From: Siderastrea radians
Taxonomy: Eukaryota; Cnidaria; Anthozoa; Scleractinia; Rhizangiidae
Direction: 5' to 3'
Assembly (NCBI GenBank): GCA_964017195.1
Contig: OZ024894.1
Location: 992,501-1,056,500 of the forward strand
DNA: 64,000 nt
The position numbers and the translations under genes were made by a program. The notes under the pieces were generated by a model, which was given only the letters and a program-made list of their open reading frames with translations, had not been told where the DNA came from and did not search any database. Below are positions 37,913 through 49,700 of this stretch, piece after piece (position 1 is the stretch's first letter; each line of letters opens with the position of its first letter).

Positions 37913-38664
37913 TTAAAGCCACCAAAGAGTAATTTTTCATAAATCGAGAAAATCTCGCACAAGCATGTCTTTTCGGAAAAGTGTACCCCTGTAACCATAC
38001 ATGCAAACTCTGTTAATTGTCTGAATTTTACAGGGAATTTATTCAGCTTCTATTCAACCGATTAATAAGCTGCATTCTTGGATGGTGGAAATAATTGAAA
38101 TCAATTTTCTTCACCTGTTCGTCCCTAGTCCTCTGCTCGTTTACTCTGCTCGCTAGGTAGTAACTCTTTTGTCATGGAACGAAAGATGAGATATTCAAAC
38201 ACGGTGTGCATGTAAGTTGAACCGTTCTGGCTTTTGATCCGAAACACTGCTTTGCTACCTAGCGGCGAGGACACTCAATTATTCTATATGTTTTCTACTG
38301 ACGTGGAGACCTCAGAACTTTTGCACTGTTTTTATAACTGCAAGAGAGGTCAACTCTTCAAGGTATGCAGGTATATAATACATAGTATCGCCCGCGTCAT
38401 TTTCCTGGGTTATTTGACGACCTTGCCCCTTTATAGCACACGACACATTTTCGTTTTCTCCTTGCAGTGGATTACGAAGGTTCCATATTCAGGTTACTTC
38501 ACGAACTGTTTGTCGATGTTTTCGTTGATTAGACGCAAGGCTCATTATATTTACTGTTTAATTCCTATGTGCTTAATATTCTTCTTAGTCACGTTTCATT
38601 CCCTTTTATAGCAGACCAATATACACTGCACTGACAGGCGCATGTTAGTCTACTGTAGCCTATA

Positions 38665-38912
38665 CACTAAAGTGGCCAACAGCCCCTTTCACAGTTAACT
38701 TTTCCTATTTGCAATACAATGTATTTGAACGTGGATGTCAGGCAATTACGGACACTTTAAATTTGTAGTTTCTTCCTGAAATTGCGTCACAGCCACAATC
38801 AAATACATTGTAATGCAAACAAGAAATTCTGAAGAATTTACAGGCGGCGTATAGTCTCTCGCCGCCTAATGAGAAAAGTTAACTGTGAAAGGGGCTATTG
38901 GTCACTTTAGTG
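38665..38912. mobile_element. 248-bp MITE
   Basis: Ends CACTAAAGTGGCCAACAGCC and its inverted form, about 40 bp each with a few mismatches, continue through the GTTAACTTTTC stretch. No clear target duplication. Confidence 0.8.
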
Positions 38913-40050
38913 TGCGTTGCTTTGCTCGAAACCCAAAACAGATTTGACAACACTGAGTTGGGGGTCAAGTGAGGGCGCTAACCTTTCCAAGAGTTGTTTG
39001 AGGCTAAGACTATGAAACGTAGTTATTCTGGCTGTGAAACGTGCAAACGTCAGGCCCGCATCATGTGACATGATGACGTCACATGATGAAGGAATTACGT
39101 TATAGTTTTGGACGGCCGATTTCTTGGATCCGACATCTTCTACTTACTTTTTCCAGAGAAAATAAACAAAATTGAAGAGGCATGTGATGAAGACACCAAC
39201 AAACATGTTTTGCTTAGTTTCTTAATTTCTGTGACTCCGAATTAAAAATAGAGAGGAAAAAGGTACGAAACACAGAACAAATCAAAACAGAGAACAAATT
39301 AAAGCAGAGAACAAATTAAAGTTAATATCAGATGCCCGATTCTCAAAGCCTACTCAACTACTCATGACTACTCAATCGAAGATTTTATCGCTGTTTTGCA
39401 TTCTGCCTCCTGGAATGATGATGTGAAAACCTCTCTCACCGTTGAATAAGTTTGGGCGTCCTTTAGGAATACCTGATAAACACGCCACGGAGTGCACAAA
39501 AGGAGTCCGTGCAAACACGCTTTCCTGGAAAGATGATGAAATAATGGTTTAATAAGCTAACACTTGGCTCTTAATTTAAAAGTAAGACTAATCCACTACG
39601 TTTTCCTTAGCCAATGCAAAACAATTGCCGTTGTTCGATTTTTGGGTGGCTGTTACTAACTATTTTCATTTGGCCGATAAACCGAGGCATTGAGGTTGAC
39701 TTCCTAGTTGGTGTTATTTTGTAATTCAGTGGGACTAAGCGGGCAAGGAAAACATGCTTATACGAAGACGCGAACATTATCCATGGTTTTGCTATTGCTA
39801 CTATCTGCTCTTGTTTCAGCCCTGTTCTTTCCTGTCAGATCCAGAGACACCACCAGCTTTTCACATGTATATTTGACTGAATGTCAAGACTTATCAAATT
39901 CAGTCACCTGAAAAACAACAACGACGACGACAACAACAACAGGGAAAACCAAGCCTCCTCAATAATAAAACGGGTTATATTGGACCTGCCAATATCTTAA
40001 GCAAAAAAAAATGTTTAAATGAACAGCATACCTGATCAACTATACCTTAC

Positions 40051-40702
40051 AATAGCCCAATTTCGATACACCTAATTGAAAAAACGTTGTCGGGTGAAAA
40101 GCATAAACCATTGACGATGAGATCCAAAGGAGTTTTGGGTAGATGTATATCATCATTTGCATATTCAAAATACAAGCCTGTTCTCTTGTGACTGATGTTG
40201 ATTGCAGCCAGTTGCACGTGACAATGGAAACCGTACAAGCCTACCTGAAAAGGGCCAAATTGGCCAACAAGGGTCAATTTGAGCGCTACACAGTGCGAAA
40301 TTTGCCAAAGTTTGCATCCGTACCTGAGTTAAAGCAAATTTTGCTGGAAAACTATTCGGTAGAACTAAGTCCTGCCACCAACCATTCGTTTACTGTCGGG
40401 TACCTGAGTGACGGACGCACAAAGTACGATATCAAAACAGACAAACAATGCAAGTGAACGGCTTTCAAAATGGAAATCAGTAAATTGTTCGAATGTTTCC
40501 CAGTATACCACTGGGTCGTATCGTTTATGGTTTGTGGTCTTCACCCGACAACGTTTTTTCAATCAGGTATATACATATTACACTCTAACTTAAAACAATG
40601 GACATCACTACGAGGCTTAGGGGACAAATATAAGAATTTATATGGGTTTATTCCCAGCCTCAAAATGATGGATAGTGTTTAATATATCGAAATTGGGCTA
40701 TT
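40051..40702. mobile_element. 652-bp DNA element with perfect 18-bp inverted ends, next to the AOS-LOX start exon
   Basis: AATAGCCCAATTTCGATA at 40051-40068 is exactly inverted at 40685-40702. Inside, a plus-strand ORF (to 40457) encodes from Met at about 40222 METVQAYLKRAKLANKGQFE then RYTVRNLPKF..VPELKQIL, a small ubiquitin/PB1-like-sized domain preceded by an acceptor-like TTGATTGCAG. I see no target duplication. The element ends about 20 bp before the acceptor of the AOS-LOX start exon. Confidence 0.7.
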
Positions 40703-40723
40703 CAGTCTTTTTTATTCTTACAG

Positions 40724-40761
40724 GATACTTGCCAAGGAGGAAAGCTGAAGCAAAATGGAAT
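40724..40761 (+). CDS. AOS-LOX start exon: 31 nt leader plus 7 coding nt
   Basis: After TTCTTACAG the exon carries a short leader and ATG GAA T, then the donor GTACGT at 40762. The split codon T|GG joins exon 2 to give MEWKNFGYDIY, matching the MxWKNFGFEIF start of the Plexaura enzyme. The exact frame match through a split codon makes this start convincing despite only seven coding bases. The acceptor implies at least one more 5' non-coding exon upstream, which I did not find. Confidence 0.75.
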
Positions 40762-43700
40762 GTACGTATAACATTCTCATTTCAGATTTGACGGTTTGAC
40801 CCCATGGGATTAATAATGAAAGAGACAAAACATTCCTAAACCACTGTTTATACTGGAAAATAACATTGCTAATAAAACTATTCCCACTTTATACAAGTTT
40901 TGAGTCTGTGAAATAGTTTTGGTTTCAAAGGATGTGCGTATATTTATACCTCTTTGTGCCTGCCAACAGTAATTACAAGCTAAAAAATATAAACTCAAAG
41001 TCATTTGGTAATGGGGAATCTGTGTTTCTTAGCTACATGAAAGTGGCAGTACAACTATGCTTATTTATTTACATACTTGTTTGCAGCTCTCTCACCCGTT
41101 CCGACAGAAATTTTTTTTTAAATTAGTTTAAGTTTCTACCATTGACGTCGGTGTTGTATCTCTTAGGGAAAAACTTTGGCTACGATATTTACAAGGAACT
41201 GACAGGAGAAGAAGAATTCAACAGAAAGATGAAGGAAGCAAATACGGTAGGGAAAAGTGATTTATAACTAACATATGAGTGAACGCAGAAGAGCAAGAAA
41301 ACCTATTTATACAAACGACACTGATCAAACGAAAAGAGAATGCTTATTCTGAAGAACATTTAATTTTTACGATATTGAACAGTGATTGAATTGAAATCCA
41401 AGCAACTGCCAAGGCTTGATCTTGTTTGCACTTTAAAGCTAGACGGAAAAATGATAGCTTGGCTAGATAAATGTATAATATTTTTTAAGACGTTCTTCAA
41501 AAACATTAAAAGGAACGTTAATTAAGCTGAAGTGAAATTCAAAGAATTGCGAAAAGGTATTTAGAAACGAGCGTGCGTAAGAGAGATATCTGAAGTTCAA
41601 TACACGCACTTGCAAAACAAAAGCAAGGCACCTCTGCTAGCTATCGTATTAAACTAGAGTTTCTGGCGATAAGCACCCCGCATAAGCGGGAAGATTAGCG
41701 TTCGTTTTCGATTGGCCTCGGAATAAAAATACCGGCGATAAATTTTAGTCCTGTGTATTCGCAATCGAAAACAAGGCCAGTCCACCAGACCTAATTACTT
41801 CTACGTCACGAAAAAGTAATATATATTTTGCAACATAGGTGTGGGTGTTCTCGAATTTTGTGGTTAGTCATTCCAGACCCAGGCGGCGGGCAGGCGGCGC
41901 TGGTGTAGGGGTAAGCGCGTTGGAAGTCGTGATTCCATGGCTGGCTCTAATTATGCGCACTGACAAACATTCGTTTACAACACTTCATAACTGTTTTGCT
42001 TTTGTTTTGCCCGAAAAAAATAAAACGATTGAATTGTGATACAAAATTATCTCGATTTTGAGCCGACGGCAGTACTACATTATATTGACGTTGGAAGGAA
42101 AGATAGTCTCCGTATCGGGCGGCGAAGCGAGACAGCCCAATACAGAATATATCTTCTTCCGACTAGTTTATAATATATCATGCCTGATGCGTCAATAAAG
42201 CCGAAATGCACTGTGCTTGAAGGGAGGACCATTGGAAACGTTATGGGGGGGCGAAGCACATATTAAAAAATGCATGCAAGGGGAAATTGAGAGAAAAACG
42301 TCATGCACAGCGAGCAGCCCAAAATGCCCCCCCCCCCCCCGCCCACCCGCTAATTTTTCTAATGGTCCGTCCCTAAGGTAAAAAAGGGAAGCTATAAACA
42401 GACTCTATTAATAATGCCAAATCATCCTTTTTACTGAATTGTCAACATATTTACTTTAAAATACATGTAATTTATACGGTTTCAGATTCCGCCGAGCAGT
42501 ATATTTGATGAAGTCAATCTTCGTATCGCAAAGGAGAAAATCAAATTTCTTTTTGGTGCTGCTGCGATGCTAACTGGTAAGAGGCCTACTCATCCAGTTG
42601 GAATTGGAGTCCAGGGCATCGCGACAATCGTAGCTTCTCCCCAGTTCCCTAAATGTGAGTTTTTCACTCCAGTCCGGTCTTTCTCTATTTGTCTTCGTCA
42701 TTCGACTTTGAAGGCTATCGACGATGCGGGGTTAAATTTCTTGAGTGCCTCCATAAGGTTTGCAGACAGTGACGCTGAAAGTACCTTAGACCTTCTCATG
42801 TCAACAGGAAGATCCTCTGTCTTCTGGAATGTGCAGAGTATCTATGATGCGCTCGAAGCTACTCGCAGTGGCAGCTTGAAAGAGTATTATCTAAAAAGCC
42901 CTCTCCTGTAAGTATATACCTTTTTGATATACTGATCAATATTTTTTCAGAACAGCAGCCATCTTGGATCCGCCATCTTTCATTTCTTGATTTCCCCCCA
43001 AATCAGAAAATCGTCAAAGAAACTTCAAATTCCGCGACCAATGACGTGTCATACCAAATTGTTAACAGAAAAGTTAGTAACATTTGCTTGGGAATTGGGT
43101 TGAAATTTTTCGTGAGCACATTGAATTCCTCCAGATCTCAAATCCTCATTCAACGAAGATCAGCAGTCAGCCTGCTACCATGCCAACCACCTACCATTTT
43201 CTTGTCGAAGTTTGTACTGGTAGTACGTTTGCAGAGATCGAAACCGTACGTTCCGGAACAGATTGCATTCGTGTAAGTGTTTTCCTGTAAGATTGCATCC
43301 GTGTATTAAAGATCTTACCAGTGGGCGTGACTTAAACCTTAATAAAGTAGTAAAGGGATGGATTCACAAAAAATTCTCCAGGAATTACCGACTTGGGCTA
43401 ATGTTCTAAACCTACCAGTCAAAATATAGCCTACCAGAAATTGGGTGTAATAAAACCACAAAATATTAAGATAGTGGTCAATGAAAGTAAGAACACTACT
43501 ATACAAATTAAAAGTCTCTTATTTTTCACTGGTCCTTGATGAACCAAAGCTATAAGTGGGAAATTATGGAGCGTTCAAATCGCCCCCCAAGCCCCCCCAA
43601 AAGTCTGTATTAACATGATATTTTGTACTTATTGAAATTAACGGTACCAAAAATGTGATAAACAGATTTTTAGGGCTCGAACAGAAAATTCGGAAATGAC

Positions 43701-46700
43701 GTCGATAACACCACACTCTTAACTCTTTTCCGTCAAGAGTTGTATTTTCCCGACGTTGAAGTCGGGAACCATTGAGCCACTTGTAACGTCATCATTTTTG
43801 ACGTCACCAGATTGTTTTGATAAGCAGCTAGCACAGCAAGGACAGATCCATCCATACGTGTGTCCATTTTGAATATCGACCAAATTCTGACAGAGCTGTA
43901 CCAGAAAAACGTGTCCAATTTTGGCTGCAAAGTTGGTGGTAAAATAGGCCAAGTCACCTAGTTGATCAATGTTCCATTTCCAGGTTTTTAGAAGGACTGA
44001 GGCCAAAACTTTTCCAGTGGATAGAAAGGTGATAAAGGGTAGAAGATAAAGAGAAAAGAAAGGGAGAGAAAAAGGAAAGCAAAAGAAGCGAGAAAAAATT
44101 AGAAATGAATCAGCAAAAAAAAAACAAAAAAAAACCAAGTCCAAATTTTGGCTTATGCGCATGCGTGAAAGCAAAATAATGTACAATTTACAACAGAAGC
44201 TGGCTCAAAATTGAGCTAAACTGTAAGAAAATGCTTTTGTAGCAAAGTTTAGTGGCAATTGGCATCATAGCACTTCAAAAACCGCTTTAGCGGTAAAAAA
44301 TGCGTTTTTCTAAAGGAAAAACGCTGACGGTAAAGGGTTAATCACACAAACCATGTTCACTCAAGAGTTTCCTTTATCGTTGTTTGTCGGGATAAATCTA
44401 GGTTAAACTACATTGGAAACAAATTAAACATAGATCACTCCCGTAAATGTGAATCCACTTTTCGATCTTTTTTTCTCTTAAAACTTCAGCCTTGCCGGTA
44501 ACATTGAGGGTTTGCGCCGTGCACCATCATCTTTTTACGACCAGCGGTATTACTCAGAAATTATCCATGATTTCAAAGCACTTGATGGCGTCAAACGTTA
44601 CGTCAGATTCCGACTGATTCCCGCTGACGGGTCCTTGGAGACAGGTTTGCTGTCAGAAGAAGATCAGAGGAAAGTTTGGTAAGGACAAGTACAGCTAAAG
44701 ATCTCAGATATTGCTTGCACATAAATGGATAACGGGACAGTTTTCATAGACATCACGAAATAAGTTCGTTTACCAGAAAACGTAGCATTATAAATCAGTT
44801 AGAAAGAAGTGATAGATTAAAATTGTTTGTTCTATCTATTTCACTTACCAAATCTATACGATACTAAACTAGCTCTTAGACATTATATATTATGCTTTAT
44901 CCCCTCATATTTTTTGTTGACGATCAGATCACTCGTCCGCTTAGCCTGCGCACAGACGTCTCCTATTTCTTTTGCTCCACGCGTGGAGTAAAGGAAATAG
45001 GAGAAGTCTGCGCGCAGGGTATCGTCCCTTCAGTAGCTAATTTTCATGATCAACCACTGAAATCCTCGCGCAAATTTAGGAAACAATCACACGTGGCTCG
45101 CGTTTGCACAACCGTTTCTCGTTCTCCCAAACGTCTTCACCTGTTTCTAAAATCTTAGAATGGATGGACATGAAAAATGTGTCCCATTTATTGAATTATA
45201 TACTCACTTTTCACCTCATGGCTTCCTTATTTCTTTGGCATTTCCAAATAAACATTTCATGTAGATTACCTTTCTCTAGGGAACAAGGAAGATTGCCGTC
45301 AGAAACTAGAAGCAAAGATTATTTGAAGAAAGAGTTCAAAGAGAGGCTTGCTCGTGGACCAGTGAAATACAAACTTCAGTTGACTCTGCACGAGCCCCAC
45401 CTAGATGATCCACCAGAAATTCTGAATATTGCGAGATACTGGGACGAGGCCAGTCATCCTTGGTTGGACTTGGCTGACGTCACATTAACGACGCTTCTTG
45501 CCCCGGATGTTACAGAACAATTCCGTTTCAATGCTGGCAATCTTTCATCTTGCCTTGCCTTTCTACCGCCTCGTTCTATTTACCATTCTAACTGTATAGC
45601 TCACATAAGAAAGGAAGTGTACGCAAGGACGCAGAAAATTCGATCACTCAGGGGATCACGCCAAGTTCCAGATGACTTGACCACGTACTTTATCAGCGTG
45701 GAGACTGGAAGCCAGTCTAGAGCTGGAACCGATGCAAACATTTCCTTGTCCCTGACAGGTAAGCTTGTCACGTAATTCCATTAAAAATATTTTCTTGCTT
45801 GCTTTGATGAATGGCCAACAGCATGTCAATAAGTTTAATTATGGGTGTAAATTGCTAGGTCACTTAGTAACCGCTACCTTCCTAAAGAGCCACCTAGTCA
45901 TATTCTCTCCATTTTCAAGACACGTTTGATATGTTACTTTCTGTTCTTTTGCAGCATGTCAATTAGCATTTTCTTGCAAAATATGTTGACAGTTAATTGT
46001 AGAAGACAGATGACTTCCATTTCTGCGCAACGGCCCTTTTCATGCTAGAGCCACATTTTCCGTCTGAGACGAAGTTGGGTCTTGTGGTTTACGTGCATAA
46101 GGACGGGCACAAGACGGATTATGGGTCCAGAGAAACGATCTATATCGACTTTCGTCTTTTTTAAACGACTTACCAAGATGATGCAAGTAAAATCTGTCTT
46201 GCGGCCGTTTTCTTGCAGACAAAACTACCTGAAGCATAGCAGGGCCAACTGCATGTAAGGGCTTTTGCACACGTCGTCCCAGACGGGTACTAATCTTTAC
46301 CAATCAATTATCAGGAACCGAAGCGAAAACAGAGAAGATTCCTCTCAGCTCTTGGCGCAATGACTTCCAAGCAGGGCAAACGGATGAGTACACAGTGCAG
46401 GCGATGGATGTTGGAGAGCTACTCATGATTCAGTTTCACAACGATGGAAGTCGCAGGTGGTACAAGAATCCTGATTGGTTCGTTAACAAGATCACAGTGG
46501 CAAACTCCAAGCATGAGAAACCTTTTGAGTTTTCTTGTTATCGCTGGGTTGTGTCCGATATGATTGTTTATCAAGGAACAGGTATTTCTATTTGCTTAGT
46601 TTTTTGGGAAACTAAAATGTCTGACTAAACCATAAACCAAAAAACTAAACCTTGGCTTTGGCCACGCCTAGGCTTGCATTCTTAGGCCGATGTACCCAAG

Positions 46701-49700
46701 AGAAGAGCTTAAACAAGCATTTTCAGTCAGATCTTGTTGTTGACGCAAGACAATAACGCGTTTCTCTGTAATAAAACTGATTTCATTCCCAAAACCAATG
46801 TCTTTTCATATAACACTGTTGGCAGCGTTTTTCCATTTCACACTTAAGTTGGACAGCAAGTGGGTGGCAGAGGTGGGGGTAGGGGGTTGGATTAACGTTT
46901 GATAGGATGATACCTTTTGATTTTGGTACTGGAGAGGTTTTTCTTTAGTTTGTTGGTTATTGATTTTTTGGCAATTACGCGTTCGCATAGTTTATTTCTT
47001 TCCGCAGAAAAGAATGCAACACAGAAATTTACTTTCTGGAGGGGTATTTGCATTTTTTATAGCAAGTCCGACTTGCAATAAGACTCTAATACCTTTTGCA
47101 GCAATGCTTCCGTTTCAAGACCAACCGGAAGCCATCAGAGCTCAGCGAGTTCTCGAGGTGCAACAACGTAAAGAGAAATACCTCTGGGGCCAACTTCCTC
47201 CTGGCGTCGTTGATTTGCCAGGTTTTATGCACGCCCCGAAACACGATGACCTCCCTAAAGATTCACAATTTTCGGATGAGGCATCGCGGTCTTTTCACCA
47301 AGGCCGTCTTAAGGGAGCTGTTAATCTTGGCCTGTGCTATCTACTCACCCTCTTCGACAGCTGGGAGAACTTGGATAGCTTCCAGAGGATCTTTACCGGC
47401 TGGACAGGCGATGTGCCAAAAATATCTCAGAATGACCTATGGATGGAGGATAGATTGTTTGGTTACCAGTTCCTCAATGGTTGTAATCCATGCGTCATCG
47501 AACGGTGCAACGAATTGCCGAGTAATTTCCCTGTTACAAACGATATAGTCAAAAATGTTCTCGATCGAGGAATGACACTGATTGAAGAAGTCAAGGTGAG
47601 AAAATGCCGTCGTGTTTATCATAACATTGTTTGTTGTTTTGGCCAAATTAGAGACACTAGCAACGCGACGGCAATGCCTAGGAATAAATTCACGTTTGTT
47701 TAATTGAAGTCCTTGTTATGCCAACTAGTTCAGTTTGGCCGTCAAGAATTGCCGTACTATGAAGGAACTAAATTTGCAAGAACAGCGTTCAAGTTAACAA
47801 TGAGAGAGATAGATTCATCTTCCTGTGCTCGCATTATCCATATGAAATTTTTCCCTTCGCTTGGTGCTGCGCAGAAAACGCCAGCAAAATGTACTAAATC
47901 TTAGAACTCTCTTGCACAGCTATTGTTTTGATAATTGTGTTCTAACATTCTCGTTGCAGTCACCGTCGTGGATGTTTCAGGTCCCCATTTGACTAGGTCA
48001 CTAACATCAGTCGTTTTCAGGACATCTCTCACCCAGACGATCATTATATGCAATCTTTATGGACTTCTTTTATTTTTTCAATTCAAATTAAACATTACGC
48101 TGGTATGCTGTAGCATGGCATGGCATGGCATGGCATGGTATGGTGTGGTGTGGTATGGTATGGTATGGTATGGTATGGTGTGGTATGGTATGGTATGGTA
48201 TGGTATGGTATGGTATGGTATGGTATGGTATGGTGTGGTATGGTATGGTATGGTATGGTATGGTGTGATACGGCACGGCACGGCACGGTATGATATCGTA
48301 TGGTATGGTATGGTATTGTATGGTGTGGCATGGTTTAATACGGTACGGTACGGCACAGTACGGTTTGGTACGGTGTGGTGTGGTATGGTCTGGTCTGGGC
48401 TCCTTGTATGGTATGGCATGCGTGGCATCACATGGACAGTTATTGTCTGGTGTGATGTGGCATGGTAGTATGTCTTTCTACTATTATCAAATTGGCGTTC
48501 ATTGTAAGAACATCAGAATTAACCCTATTTTGCCTGGGCTTTTTTTGAGTTTCTGAGCCTGGGGGGGGGGGGCACAAAGTGCCCCCCCTACAGATCTCGA
48601 AAAGTATTAACGCTCTTGTGATGAAACTTGGCACGTATTTAGTACGTCATTAGCTTAACAGATTGGTATTATGACGTGTCAATTATGACGTGTCAATTAT
48701 GACGTGTCATGACGTCATAATGGCGTCACAAACCCGCCATTTTGAATTTGAGGCCGCCATCTTGGATCCCAAACCTGCAGTTCAACAGTTGACAATGACG
48801 ACATCGAAAAATATATGAATTTGTTCTAGGAAACATATTTAATCAAAATGAGCACAAAAAAGCAAAGGATTAATCTTTTCTTAAAAACTAAGGGTAAAAA
48901 GCTGAAAAAACGACTGAAAAACGACAGAAAATAGTCAAAATACACTCCTGAGAAGACGGTTGCTATGGAAACGTCAATCATCATAGACACGTCATTCACA
49001 CAGGAAAATATTCTCTGATAAATTTTAGGAAAAGTCACGAGATTTGGTGATTATTCGGCCAGCCGTTTAAAAGTTAGAGTTCGTTAAAGTCAGCGCGGGC
49101 ACAATGTGCCCCCCTCCCCCCCCCCCCCCACAGGCTAAATAGGGTTAATAAGCTATACTATTACTTGTCGATCTTTGTTTATTGGTGAGGACAATTACTT
49201 GGGTTTTTATGGTCAGGTATGTTATAATTAATTGCATGATTAATGTCCAATTTATATTTCCACTAGGCAGGACACGTTTACATTGTTGACTACAAGGAGC
49301 TTGAGGGTATCAAACGCAGTGGAGAGGAAGGCGATTCCAAGTTCAGAGGTTATGCAGCAGAGCCTATTTGCCTATTTTACGTCAAGAGCTCCGGGGACCT
49401 CGTGCCTATTGCCATTCAGCTGTTCCAGCAGGCGAGTGACACCAACCCAATATGGACTCCTAACGATTCTCAATATGATTGGCTGCTGGCAAAGATGTGG
49501 TTCCGTAATGCCGATCACCAAGTACATCAGGTACAAGATAATTTCACATAGGCTATGTCAGACGCAACTGATTAGTACAGAGAATTTCGGAGATATTGAT
49601 AACATTTGTTAATAATTCTCAAACTCAATTATTGAATTTCTATCCTTGTCACTGGCTCATCACACACAAGTTAGCAGCAAGATAACCCCGCCTTTTTCCT

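Noticed and set aside
43719..44186. 155-residue minus ORF as a gene
   Set aside because: It lies inside a TTAA-flanked element in an intron and has no recognisable domain beyond a hydrophobic start.
48078..48468. Long ORFs on both strands with Tyr-Gly-Met-Val-Trp or His-Thr-Ile-Pro-Tyr repeats
   Set aside because: They are translations of the TGGTA pentanucleotide array inside an AOS-LOX intron.
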